Assembly: GCA_965371855.1 (NCBI GenBank)
Contig: CBDUZZ010000014.1
Span: 6,949 to 70,948 of the forward strand
From: JAADEM01 sp965371855
GTDB lineage: Bacteria > Bacteroidota > Bacteroidia > Bacteroidales > Marinilabiliaceae
Direction of reading: 5' to 3'
Length of the DNA stretch: 64,000 nucleotides
Shown here: positions 25,500 to 35,410 of the stretch, piece by piece
How the letters are laid out: each line of letters begins with the position of its first letter
How positions within the stretch are numbered: position 1 is the stretch's first letter
The notes under the pieces: generated by a model
Database searches by the model: none
Seen by the model: only the letters and a program-made list of their open reading frames with translations
What the model was told of the DNA's origin: nothing
Translations under genes and position numbers: made by a program

Positions 25500-26627
25500 A
25501 TGAAAATTTATACAAGTATTAAAATCGCATTGTTGTTTATTGTAGTTTCATACGCTGAAATTACTGCACAAGAAAAAATTATTGGGCCTTATGTTCAGAA
25601 TATGTCATATCGTGAAGTATCAATTTGTTGGTCAACATTTGAAGGGGAAACTAATATTGCGCTATCTGACAGCATCGTTCAAAAGGTAAGTCAATACAAG
25701 CAACACAAATCAATTGTAACCCGATTGAATGAAAAAACAACATATTCTTATGATGTATTAAATGATGGAACAGAAAGAGGAAAAGGAACATTCACAACTT
25801 TTCCAAGGGATATTGAGCCTTTCCATTTTGCTGTACTTGGGGATACCCGAACCCGTCATGACTTTCATCAAAGAATCGTTAACAGAATAATTGACGAAGA
25901 ACCTTTGTTCGTTGTAAATACGGGTGACCTGGTAAGCAAAGGGAACAGTATGGAAGATTGGGAACATTTTTTTAGGATTAATGACAAGCTAATGCGGAAC
26001 ACTCCTTATTATACCGTACTGGGAAATCATGAGCAGGATTCGGAGAATTATTATAATTTCTTTTCTATGCCGGGAAATGAAAGTTATTATTTCTTTTCTG
26101 TAGGTGATGCTTTATTTGTTGTATTGGATATGGAAGGGCCCAATTATAATGCCCCTGCATATTTAGAAGGTGAAAAAAGTGATGAATTTTGGGCAAACAT
26201 TGGAAAAACATATTTTGAAAAGGAAAAAGAATGGCTTGAAAACCTTCTTAAACTAAACAGTGATGCCGGTTATATTTTTGTGTTTTTTCATCCCACATTT
26301 TATAGTATAAAAAAGAGCCGTGTTGAAGATGCTGAATTACTACGAAAATTCTGGGGCGATATTTTTGAACGCCATAATGTAACTGCTGTTTTGAATGGTC
26401 ACGATCATTACTATCATCATGCAGAACATGGTGGGACACATTATATTGTTACCGCCGGTGGAGGTGCCCCTTTATATGACACTGATGCTATTCAGCCCGA
26501 AACTGTAAAATATAAAAAGATAGAACACTTTATGCGAATTGATGTAGGAAAAGAGCAAACCATTATGAAAGCTATTGACATTAATGGTGAGCTAATTGAG
26601 GAAATTAAGGCTGACAGAAGGCAATAA
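25500..26627 (+). CDS. Secreted metallophosphoesterase with N-terminal PAP-like domain
   Basis: A 375-residue protein. Signal peptide 1-23 (cleavage after ITA). Residues 27-100 resemble the fibronectin-like domain of purple acid phosphatases. The calcineurin-like metal motifs follow in order: GDTR (114-117), TGDL (141-144), GNHE (175-178), a His in FFHPTFY near 260, and NGHDHYYHH about 299-307. All metal ligands are present, so a binuclear-metal phosphatase in the periplasm is likely; the substrate is unknown. A broken relative with a different N-terminus lies immediately downstream on the other strand. Confidence 0.9.
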   Translation: MKIYTSIKIALLFIVVSYAEITAQEKIIGPYVQNMSYREVSICWSTFEGETNIALSDSIVQKVSQYKQHKSIVTRLNEKTTYSYDVLNDGTERGKGTFTTFPRDIEPFHFAVLGDTRTRHDFHQRIVNRIIDEEPLFVVNTGDLVSKGNSMEDWEHFFRINDKLMRNTPYYTVLGNHEQDSENYYNFFSMPGNESYYFFSVGDALFVVLDMEGPNYNAPAYLEGEKSDEFWANIGKTYFEKEKEWLENLLKLNSDAGYIFVFFHPTFYSIKKSRVEDAELLRKFWGDIFERHNVTAVLNGHDHYYHHAEHGGTHYIVTAGGGAPLYDTDAIQPETVKYKKIEHFMRIDVGKEQTIMKAIDINGELIEEIKADRRQ

Positions 26628-26704
26628 GTAATTAAAACTGAAGATAGCTTCAAACAAAGTTTTCGCTATGACGTTTATTTTTTTTGCATGTTTTCAATAA
26701 TAAA

Positions 26705-28171
26705 CTATTCCCTTGTCATTTCAATTAAAGGAACAATTTCATCACGTAAATGTGCTTCACCATTGTAATAACCGCCCGACCAACACTCGGAATAAGGAGG
26801 ATGATGAAATAAAACAAAAGTCCACTGGCCATTCTTATCTGCCCTTTTTACTGAATTCTTAAACCATTCGTATTGTTCACTTCCGGGTGAAATTCGGTCT
26901 CCTTTTGAGCCATCTTCTTTATTTGCATCTATAAAAATAAAATTTGAATTACCGTATTTAAAATCAAACCAATGGATATGTAACTTGGAGTAGAGCCTCC
27001 AATATAACACATGGGATAAAAATATTCGTCTACCCATTCATCAAGTCTGTGACCACTTGAAACCACATCACCAACATTAAGAATGAGGTCTGCATTTTCA
27101 CGGGCAGCTAATTTAACCACATTTTCAAATACTTTTGGATAGGTTCTGCTATCGCCAACGACAATAAACTTAAAAGGTTTATCTTCAGGAATTTTTGTGT
27201 GAAACTTTTGAATTGGGCTCGCCATATTACCCGAAATAACCCGGTAATAATAATCTTTATCTTTTTCTAATCCTGTTAAGGTTATTTCATGCATGGTAGA
27301 TTCAGCTCCGGAAGTTGTAATCGTTGAACCCAAATTTTTATCAGTACCATACTCTATTCTTCCATTTGCAGGAAAAACGGTTTCCCACATTATGGTAATC
27401 CCATCATCTTCTACAGTTTGTAGATAAGGTGGAACCATAAAAACCGGATTTTTTCTAAGTTGTTCATTTATACCATATATCTTGTCTTTTAGTGTATTGA
27501 TTTTTTGTAATTGATTTTCTGTATTCGTTAAAACTGATTGTATTGTACTTGTTATATTTTTCAGCTCATTCAATTCAGGATTGGGATGACATTTATAAAA
27601 ATAACGTGTTTTGCGAAGAGTTTTCAATAGCTCTGTATAATTTTGCTTTGCTTGTTAAACTTTTGTCATCAATAAGAATAACTCCAGGACTATGATCGAA
27701 TCTTAGTTTAAGTTCTCCGTTAATCCATATTTCGCCCCGGTCATTGGTATTTGCCTCCAACCTGATTTTTTGATTTCTTACAGGGTAACTATTAATCTCA
27801 TTTGGTAATTTAATTATTCCTCGTGACCATGCATGCTGAAATTCCCCTTTCCAATTTTTATTGATTGGAGCCGTTTCCCATTGAGAATCATCAAATTCTT
27901 TTGCGGATGCTTCATCAGATGCCATTTTTTTGAATTTTAGTTCTTTTACAAACCAACCATTTCTTGGTTTCAAGGAAGAAACTTTGAAAAGGGCATCGAT
28001 AAAATTACCATAACCTTTAGGGTATGCATAAAGATCAGATTGGTAGAAATGGGCTCTATTTCCGCCTTTAATCATTTTAATTCCAATCTTGTGTTTTTCT
28101 CCTTTTTTAGCATAATTGGTTTGAAGCAATGTTAATAAAAAAAGCGTTAGGAAAATTTGCCTGTGTATCAT
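26705..28171 (-). pseudogene. Broken PAP-like metallophosphatase
   Basis: Three frames carry one gene. Bases 27593-28171 encode a signal peptide and a beta-sandwich domain (FDDSQWETAPINKNWKGEFQ). Bases 26929-27627 encode the fibronectin-like and first metallophosphatase part (VPPYLQTVEDDGITIMWET, GDSRTYP, NVGDVVSSG). Bases 26705-27037 encode a later part (WFDFKYGNSNFIFIDANKE, LFHHPPYS). Frames shift near 27600 and near 26980; the second break removes the segment where the GNHE metal motif should be (PSYISIG joins FDFKYGN). The end is truncated after PLIEMTRE, before the last metal-binding His motif. Not functional. Confidence 0.85.
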
Positions 28172-28182
28172 AATAAATTGAT

Positions 28183-29679
28183 TTATCTATTGAAATAAGT
28201 ATAATCGTCGGTTTTGTCTAATTCTTTTGCCATTTCAGCCAAAGCCCAATCGTCGTAGCTGTGAGCCAGGGTAATTGCAACGCTTTGTCTTTTCTCAAAC
28301 CAATGCACCTCCTTAATAGTTTCCTTTTCGTCAGGTCTCAAAGACGGATAATAACCATTGTTACGATAGAATCGGTCTAAATCTGTTAAGCTGCCGTTTA
28401 CCCATGGAATCATTGTTGCCTCAGTTGCATTTTTTCTCATTCCCTCATAAGCTTTTTCTACATCAAAGCTACGGATACTTTTCCTATAAGCATCTAAAAA
28501 TACTATTGTAGAATGAAATCCATGCATAGCTGCTTTATCTTCATATAGAATCGGGAATTGTGGCATCCACACTCCCTCTTCATACATCCTAACATACGAT
28601 TGAAGCATGTCGGCTTCCAAATTTGGGGATAAAATCATGCGTAGCGGATGCTGTGCCAAATAAGTATCCCAAACCCAATCGTCGGTATAAAAATCGATAC
28701 TATCCCTATGAACTGTGTGGTCGAAAGCACTATAATATTTATCATCTTCGCTAATGTTAACCATCCTTTCGTAATAACGATATAGTGAAGTATAAAAAAC
28801 ACTTCGTTGGTCTTCAGTTCCTCCTTTGACGGTAATTTGACCTAAGCTGTTATTCCAAATGGTCGTGGCTTGTTTCTTTAAATCATTAAAACCCCATTTA
28901 GGGATTTCTGCATTTAGATTTTTTTGAGCCTGTTCAATACTTATGTAAGATATAGCATATTTGAATTCAATTGCTTTATTGGGGTTCTCGGGGAAACTTA
29001 CCCAGGCATTGGCTTGCTCCCTGCTTGTTTTTCTTCTTTTATTAACAATAATTTCCTTATCGAATTCAATATTAACTTTTGTATTAAATTTGCCAAAAAC
29101 ATAAGCTTTCATTCCTCCAAATTCTTCTATTCCAATTATTGAATTTCCCTCGCCTTGTTTCCACGAACCTGCATGATTTACATGAAATTTTAATTTTTTC
29201 ACTCCTTCAGACGGAAAATGAAATTTAAAAAAACCTGCCTTTTTACCCGGGACATACTCTGTTTTTATCTCAGAATTAACAAAATAAGTAGAATAATAAT
29301 TAGGTTTGAGAATCTCAAGATCGTGATCATAAGTTTGTTTAACACTCCAAATATTATTTTCATTTTTTAAAACACCCGGCAAAACGCCAAAAAGTTCTCC
29401 TTCGCGGTGTGCTACCATTGATAGTGTAAAAAACGCTATTTGGTCATCTAAATAATCTTTTCGATAGGGATGCATCCTAATAGGCTGATTTGGTAGTTGA
29501 ACATTTGGCCTCATCGGATGCAACAAGTACCCAACAGCACCAATATTTGGGTCAACATATTGCAAGTTTGATTTAGTTTCTTTTACATTTGAAGAGCATG
29601 CTGAAATTAGAATTGCCAGTGTACTGAAAATGAAAAACTGATTTAGGATGTTTATTATCGGCTTTAAATTTTCACGCAA
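28183..29679 (-). pseudogene. GH92 alpha-mannosidase, C-terminally truncated
   Basis: A 498-residue frame, against about 740 for intact GH92 exo-alpha-mannosidases. Lipobox AILISAC near residue 28; YVDPNIGAVGYLLHPMRPNV starts the N-terminal beta domain; FYTDDWVWDTYLAQHPLRM belongs to the alpha/alpha domain. It stops at DDYTYFNR, 11 bases before the next gene's ATG. The lost part carries the conserved NEDCGQMSAW region with the catalytic acidic residues, so mannosidase activity is not expected even though the reading frame is clean. Confidence 0.8.
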
Positions 29680-29730
29680 AGACGCAAAGAGAATTAATTA
29701 TTCCTTTGTTTATAATTTCATTAAACCTTT

Positions 29731-30693
29731 TCATTTATCGTTTTGCTTATTAAAGCGTTCCATAATATCAATCCAGTTTGTGAAAATAATGCCCTCATCT
29801 TTAAAAAACTGTTTAACTACCGGATCAGTAAATAATTGAGCTTCCCAAACCCTTTGTTGCCATGAGTTTGTAATTGTTTTTACGTTTTCTGTTTCGGTTG
29901 AAGGGTGAAAAACAATTTCAGTTAAACCCGGCTTTAACGATTTCACCAATTTAAAGAAGTTACCTCTTACTTCTTCATAAGTTTTGCCTTTGGGGACACC
30001 TGTGAAGTTATCAAGTTTTGGTAGTTTATATGCAGCTACCATATCAACAACATCATCAGTTAAAGGATAACCTGTTTTTCTGAATGCTTCAAGAACCTCT
30101 TTGTTAGAAAGATCGATAATATTCGCCGGGATTCCATATTCCTGTGCTACTTTTACATATACTTTCATATAATCCGGTGAACCGAACAAGGTGCCCATGT
30201 GCGTATCCATATGTGTTGGTTGCCAACCCATTGCAATTGCTTTTTCAATTTGTGCACGAATCTCTGTTTCAACCTCGGCGGCACTTGCGTGCTGCACTAC
30301 GCCCGGTACTTCGTGCCAAAATTTACCATCGGGGTCAATTAACCCGGGTACTTTAGCTGTATCACTGACAGATCCCCAACGGTAGGTTTTCCATTCACTT
30401 GTAAGCGTTAAATGCATACCAACGTCAACACCGGGGTTGGTTTTTGCCCAATTAATGAAATCTTCAAAATTGGGACATGGTGCCATTGCTGAAGCCGATT
30501 GTATATGTCCATTTTTCAGGATTTCAATAATTGCGTCATTTGCTTCAGGACTCATGCCGGCATCATCAGCATGAAGTATTAATACTTTTTTGCCTTTTTC
30601 AAATCCCAGCTTTTCAGCTTCTGTTTTTTTGACTTGTGTTTCTTCACCTACATCTTCATTTGTATTACCTTGATTAAATGCTGAAAGCATCAA
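29731..30693 (-). CDS. ChbG/YdjC-family carbohydrate deacetylase, signal peptide lost
   Basis: A 320-residue YdjC/ChbG-type deacetylase (release of acetate from N-acetylated sugars). The motif ILHADDAGMSPEAND (metal Asp-Asp), VGMHLTLTSEW, HMDTHMGT and EIVFHPS are all present. The start is odd: the frame opens with TTG-ATG and a short hydrophobic IILMLSAF, then an acidic linker, as though the first half of a signal peptide was cut away where the gene abuts the truncated PHP gene upstream (20-base overlap). Catalytic residues are intact, so it may still fold in the cytoplasm. Start position uncertain. Confidence 0.75.
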   Translation of the reverse strand: MMLSAFNQGNTNEDVGEETQVKKTEAEKLGFEKGKKVLILHADDAGMSPEANDAIIEILKNGHIQSASAMAPCPNFEDFINWAKTNPGVDVGMHLTLTSEWKTYRWGSVSDTAKVPGLIDPDGKFWHEVPGVVQHASAAEVETEIRAQIEKAIAMGWQPTHMDTHMGTLFGSPDYMKVYVKVAQEYGIPANIIDLSNKEVLEAFRKTGYPLTDDVVDMVAAYKLPKLDNFTGVPKGKTYEEVRGNFFKLVKSLKPGLTEIVFHPSTETENVKTITNSWQQRVWEAQLFTDPVVKQFFKDEGIIFTNWIDIMERFNKQNDK

Positions 30694-31117
30694 AATTATT
30701 GTATTTGTGCCATTCCCATAAATTTTTCTGACGGATTAAACCATCGTGGCTAAATTGTGTGTGTGAGTGTGTTGTTACCAAAATAGTATTGGGCGAGTTG
30801 TTTACGATTGTATTGCTTGGCAGGTAGCTACTCATAAATAAAATAATCACGAAGAAAGTAAACCACAAACCAGTGACTAAAGGTAGGTTTGCCAACTGGG
30901 CAAGGACAAAGCTTTTCTTTGTTTGCTTATCTTTTTCAATAATAAATTTAATTACTGTATAACCTATAAAAATAATAAGTACCCAATATAAACCAAATTG
31001 CATTTCCTCAATTGCATATATTCCCCTGTTAAAGAAAAGCATAAGACCAAGGATTGGCTCAAGGATTATTCGCCATATTCCTGTAAAATATTTTAATCGT
31101 TTGTTAACTTTTTCCAT
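30674..31117 (-). pseudogene. Membrane PHP-domain protein, truncated
   Basis: 147 residues with TM segments near 12-30, 40-60 and 75-98, followed by ILVTTHSHTQFSHDGLIRQK and LWEWHKYNNFDAFSI. The HSHTxxSHDG motif is the first metal motif of PHP phosphoesterases, and FDAFSI should continue as ITDHN. The frame stops exactly there and runs into the deacetylase gene. Only the membrane part and the first PHP strand remain. Confidence 0.75.
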
Positions 31118-31235
31118 TGTAAGTGTTTAAATCTAAAAAAAATAAAGTTACCCAATAGAAAAGACACCTATTTCATGTTTTTTAATTTATATACATTATA
31201 ATTTAACTGTATCAGTGCGCATTAAATTGCTCGCC

Positions 31236-31445
31236 TTAAAAATCTTCTTTTGTCATTTCTCTCTTTTCAAATCCCGGACCTTGCCAAAATATTTTCAATT
31301 CTTGACCACCACCAGATTGGAAGTATCTTACTTCCAATGAATGCCTTCCTTTATCCAGGTTAATTTTACCCGATACAACTTCGTAACCATGCTCACCGTC
31401 ATTATTTATTAGAAGTTTATTATCAACTACCAATTGGGAACCATC
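31236..31445 (-). pseudogene. PA14-domain C-terminal remnant
   Basis: DGSQLVVDNKLLINNDGEHG and the following GKINLDKGRHSLEVRYFQ, GGGQELKIFWQGPG match the second half of a PA14 carbohydrate-binding domain. There is no start codon of its own; upstream the sequence changes frame into a GH2 fragment. It ends naturally at KREMTKEDF, so this was the C-terminus of a longer secreted protein. Confidence 0.75.
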
Positions 31446-31561
31446 ATTGAAATGCCAATTTTAGGGCGGGTTGGTAATTTGCCCTCAGGAATAAAATGGT
31501 TGTCGATCATCATGTATCCATTATTCAGAATAGTATAAATTGTTCTATGCAGACTGTATAT
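31446..31561 (-). pseudogene. GH2 beta-galactosidase C-terminal domain remnant
   Basis: Translating the gap gives YSLHRTIYTILNNGYMMIDN followed by HFIPEGKLPTRPKIGISMMVP, matching domain 5 (the small-chain beta-sandwich) of GH2 beta-galactosidases. It is bounded upstream by a stop (31562-31564) and joins the PA14 fragment downstream. Too short and start-less to be expressed. Confidence 0.6.
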
Positions 31562-31626
31562 TCAAAACGCAATTGTGTCAAAGACCCTTATAGAATCACA
31601 CTACAGAGTTTTCGTTCAAAGACCAA

Positions 31627-32616
31627 TTACAAATCATTTGGATAAACTAAATTCCAGGGTTTTCTAATTTTATCCATAATTTTCATTATCTGGATGGATT
31701 CGTCAAGGGGCATGTATGGTGATTCTTTTAATCCCTCGTTCATGCAGCGCATCACTTCTTCGGCTTCGTAATTAAGGGCATTGCCAATTATCGCTTCCTC
31801 AATTACATCCACTTCTTTATTATCAATAAATAATGAGGCTTTAGTTGGAACGGCAAAAAGCTCATTAACTTTTATATATCCATCTGTGCCAAGAATATAC
31901 GCTTCATCAACCGCATTTGTTTTTAAAGCAAAAGACAGATCGGCAATTTCACCGTTATCATATTTCAGGATTGCCACACCCTGTTCGTCAGAACCTAATT
32001 CACCAATATGACCTAAGCCCATAACTTCTAAGGGAGCTTTGTTAAATATCCACGATGCAAAAGAAATAACATAAACACCTACATCCAATAAACTTCCACC
32101 ACCAAGTTCAGGATTCAGTTGACGTGCCCCTGGTGCAAATGTCCCACGTGCACAGCGTGAGGCTTTTACCATTCGTACTTTACCAATCCTGCCTTCTTTT
32201 ACCCATTGCAACACTTTTTTAAGCAGAGGTATATGCCTTGGAATCATTGCTTCCATTAGAAATACATTTTCTTCACGGGCAACACGGATCATTTCCTTTG
32301 CTTCATCTGCATTTATTGTTAAAGCCTTTTCGCATAAAACTGATTTTCCTTTGCGCATGCACATTACACTATTTTCAAGGTGAAAAGTATGTGGCGTTCC
32401 AATATAAACTACATCAATATCAGGGTCATCTGCTAACTCCTGGTAAGTTGGATATGCTTTTGGGATATTGTATTTTTTTGCAAATCCAGTTGCTTTTTCC
32501 TCATTTCTTGATGCAACTGCTACAAGTTCAGCCTGTGGAAGCATTTTTAAAGCATCTGCAAATTTGGATGAAATATGTCCTGTACTAATTATTCCCCATT
32601 TTATTTTGTGACTCAT
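31627..32616 (-). CDS. Gfo/Idh/MocA family oxidoreductase
   Basis: A 329-residue NAD(P)-dependent sugar or inositol dehydrogenase-like protein. The Rossmann start KWGIISTGHISSKFADAL lacks the strict GxGxxG (GIISTGHIS is typical of the subfamily). VYIGTPHTFH and the CEKALTIN version of the EKP motif follow, then the C-terminal alpha/beta domain (GGGSLLDVGVYVIS). It is full length and looks intact. No signal peptide. Its substrate cannot be read from sequence; dihydrodiol or scyllo-inositol-type dehydrogenases are nearest in style. Confidence 0.9.
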   Translation of the reverse strand: MSHKIKWGIISTGHISSKFADALKMLPQAELVAVASRNEEKATGFAKKYNIPKAYPTYQELADDPDIDVVYIGTPHTFHLENSVMCMRKGKSVLCEKALTINADEAKEMIRVAREENVFLMEAMIPRHIPLLKKVLQWVKEGRIGKVRMVKASRCARGTFAPGARQLNPELGGGSLLDVGVYVISFASWIFNKAPLEVMGLGHIGELGSDEQGVAILKYDNGEIADLSFALKTNAVDEAYILGTDGYIKVNELFAVPTKASLFIDNKEVDVIEEAIIGNALNYEAEEVMRCMNEGLKESPYMPLDESIQIMKIMDKIRKPWNLVYPNDL

Positions 32617-32647
32617 AGCTTTGCTTTTAAATTATGAATAATTAAGC

Positions 32648-35188
32648 CTAATTATTTATTGCTATTATCGGATAAGGTACATCATAGCCTTTAACAGAAT
32701 GCCATATAATCCTATTGAAAGAATCTTCATCAATTCGATCGTATTCATCCAAATTTTGCTCCATTGACTTTTTTGCCCAATATAGTTCATCACCTGAAAG
32801 ACTATGGAGTTGAGGGTTGAGCTGATTTAAAGGGATATTATTTGGTAGTGCGGTATAAGGCTTATAATTAGCCTTATCGGTAAAACAATCTGACATTGGC
32901 TCTGCAGTAAGGTCAAATTTGTTTAAAGGGGGGATGCCCAAAATGTTTTCAATAGTGCGGAACATATTTATTTGAGAATAATTTGTTGAAATTACTTTTT
33001 TTCGTTTTGTATATGGGCTAATTACCATGCCTACTGTTCTGTGACCGTCAATATGATCAAGTCCAGCCTGGGGATCATCTTCAGTTACAAAAATGCAAGT
33101 CTCTTTCCAGAATTTGCTGTGCGAAATTGCTTCAACAATTTTCCCCAGTGCCAAATCATTATCAGCTACAGCAGCTTTAGGGGTCGGTAAGCCGGGTTTG
33201 GTACCCGAAGTATGGTCATTCGGGATCAACATTATTATAAAGTTTGGGAAGTTATCATTTTCCTCGAATTTTTTCAACTCCTTTATGAATTCCCCTGCCC
33301 GGTATTGATCAGAAACCCTTTCAGGGAAACCAATATATGTAGGGCAAGTAAAAGGTTCCATTTGCGGTAAGTTGCATTTTGCATGAATTTTTATTTTATC
33401 TGCACCACTTATAAAATCATTATATATTTCGGTAAAACTTGCATCTTTGGGCTCAATTACCGCCTTTACAAATTCACCATAATTCCTGTATGTTAATCCA
33501 TGGTTCATTACATTATCCCAAATAAATCCGGTAGGGGAATAGGCCAGGGGATCGCCACCATCATAGGGGTAGCTTCGTGGAAAATCGCCGAAAAACTTTT
33601 CCAGATAATCAGTAACATAAGCTTCGTTAGTCCATTGATGTCCATCTGCACTTAACACACCACTACAGTAGTAATTATCTAAAAGAACAAATTCCTCGGC
33701 AAGTGCATGATGATTGGGTGTAACTTCCCTGCCAAAATGAACTAATGATGCATCACCATTTCCCTGGGGCATATCACCAAATATCTGGTCGTAAGTCCTG
33801 TTTTCTTTAATGATATATACAACATGTTTAAAATGCGATTTCTGACCGGGAAATTGTGGGATAACCACTTGTTCGGTTTCCATTTCCTTTTTATTAAATT
33901 CTTTCAACATACGGGTAAATGAATTATTTTCTTTTACCGTTTCAGTCATCCCATTAAGTTGTTTTTGGTCCGGTGTGGGTATGATGCTTATACTACCCAT
34001 GTGATTATGGGTGTTATAACCGTATTGTCCGGCTTTCATGTTTCGCGATCCTATACCTTTTGTATTAGCCACTATCAAATAATTTTCTTCTTTATCAAAG
34101 GTGATTGCCCCCGGATACCAACCTGTTGGTATGAGGCCATCTATTTTATTATTTGATAAATCAATAACACAAATTGAGTTTTCAGTTCCATTGGCAACGT
34201 AAAGATGTTTTCCATCTTGAGAAATCGCCAATGCATTTGGGGCATTTCCAAAAGGTAGTGAATTGTCAATACTTACAGAAATTTTTCCGATTTCTATGTC
34301 TTCTTTTGTGTCGATAACCGAAATTATGTCACTGTTAGCACATGCAACAAAAAGCTTTTTTTTATCGGGGCTTAAAACCATAGCGGTAGGATGAAGCCCT
34401 ATTTCAATGTTTTTTATTTCTTCCCCTTTTTCCAAATCAACAACAGATAGACTACCGTTATTTGCGATACCGGTTTTGGGATCAATCAGGATATCACTCT
34501 TGGATGTTTTATAAGTTGTTTCACCTTTTTTAGGCTGTCTTCCACCCCAGTTGCTAACGTAAGCTTTTTGTGAAGAATAAAGTAAAACCTCATACGGTGC
34601 AATACCTACAGGAATCTCTTTAACCGTTTTATCGGATAGCTTTACAATAGCCAATGAATTACTTCGGTTAAGCGTTGTGTATAGTTTATCATCCTGTTCT
34701 TTTAATACAAACCCACCAGGCACAGGATGTCCGCCAACCTGTGGTTCTGAAAATGGAATTTTGTCTACCCACTTAAGTACATTGTTATTATCCATTTCTG
34801 CGATAAAAATATAATCCCTGGCCTGGCTTACATATATTTTTTTACCATTTTCAGAAAAAGAAACACCATTATACGATCCACCTTTTTTTATTGGAAGTCT
34901 CTGAATTATTGTCCTGTCTTTTATACGAACCAATTCAAGTGAATTCATATTCAGTACAGCCAGCCATTTTCCATTAGGGCTAAGTGCAAGATCAACGGGT
35001 CTGCCCTGAAACTGAATTTGAAATCCTGCAGGTCGCAGCAATTGATTTGTAGGAACTAAAATGCTACCATCAGGCTGTGGGCCAACGATTTTAATTTCAT
35101 TATCCGGGCTTTTGCTTGTTTTTTCAGTACATTGCGCAAACAGTAAACTAAAGAGCAAAATAATGTAAATTACGTTTGAAGTTTTCAT
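32648..35188 (-). CDS. Lipoprotein: YncE-like beta-propeller fused to phosphoesterase
   Basis: An 846-residue lipoprotein (lipobox LLFAQC near residue 20). Residues about 50-410 are a YncE/cytochrome-D1-type seven-bladed propeller with repeated blades (GKWLAVLNMNSLELV, HPTAMVLSPDKKKLFVACAN, DGKHLYVANGTENSICVIDL). Residues about 450-780 are an alkaline-phosphatase-superfamily phosphoesterase (HVVYIIKENRTYDQIFGDM, DNYYCSGVLSADGHQWTNEA, FVTEDDPQAGLDHIDGHR). This fusion is known in Bacteroidota, with unknown substrate. It seems complete, 31 bases upstream of the oxidoreductase gene. Confidence 0.9.
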   Translation of the reverse strand: MKTSNVIYIILLFSLLFAQCTEKTSKSPDNEIKIVGPQPDGSILVPTNQLLRPAGFQIQFQGRPVDLALSPNGKWLAVLNMNSLELVRIKDRTIIQRLPIKKGGSYNGVSFSENGKKIYVSQARDYIFIAEMDNNNVLKWVDKIPFSEPQVGGHPVPGGFVLKEQDDKLYTTLNRSNSLAIVKLSDKTVKEIPVGIAPYEVLLYSSQKAYVSNWGGRQPKKGETTYKTSKSDILIDPKTGIANNGSLSVVDLEKGEEIKNIEIGLHPTAMVLSPDKKKLFVACANSDIISVIDTKEDIEIGKISVSIDNSLPFGNAPNALAISQDGKHLYVANGTENSICVIDLSNNKIDGLIPTGWYPGAITFDKEENYLIVANTKGIGSRNMKAGQYGYNTHNHMGSISIIPTPDQKQLNGMTETVKENNSFTRMLKEFNKKEMETEQVVIPQFPGQKSHFKHVVYIIKENRTYDQIFGDMPQGNGDASLVHFGREVTPNHHALAEEFVLLDNYYCSGVLSADGHQWTNEAYVTDYLEKFFGDFPRSYPYDGGDPLAYSPTGFIWDNVMNHGLTYRNYGEFVKAVIEPKDASFTEIYNDFISGADKIKIHAKCNLPQMEPFTCPTYIGFPERVSDQYRAGEFIKELKKFEENDNFPNFIIMLIPNDHTSGTKPGLPTPKAAVADNDLALGKIVEAISHSKFWKETCIFVTEDDPQAGLDHIDGHRTVGMVISPYTKRKKVISTNYSQINMFRTIENILGIPPLNKFDLTAEPMSDCFTDKANYKPYTALPNNIPLNQLNPQLHSLSGDELYWAKKSMEQNLDEYDRIDEDSFNRIIWHSVKGYDVPYPIIAINN

Positions 35189-35214
35189 ATATTTAACTTT
35201 GAATCTTTAGAGGC

Positions 35215-35409
35215 CAATTGTATACAAACAACGAGCCTGGGCAATTAATGATTTTTCATCTTCCCCGGTATCATTTCCATCTTTATCAAAATGCGTAATA
35301 TATCCACCATGCTTCTATCTATCATTCGGTTTGTCCAGAAAGGTAACAGTTCGTTTTTAAGATGAAATAGCGCATTATCCCGATATGGTATTAATTCTTT
35401 TCTGTTCAT
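35215..35409 (-). pseudogene. AGE-type epimerase N-terminal remnant
   Basis: Translating the gap from an ATG at 35407-35409 gives MNRKELIPYRDNALF, then KNELLPFWTNRMIDR; after one frame change the text reads GYITHFDKDGNDTGEDEKSL followed by IAQAR. This matches the N-terminus of N-acylglucosamine 2-epimerase/RnBP-type enzymes (about 400 residues). The rest of the gene is missing. Such epimerases convert ManNAc to GlcNAc in Bacteroidota sialic-acid catabolism. Confidence 0.7.
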
Positions 35410-35410
35410 T

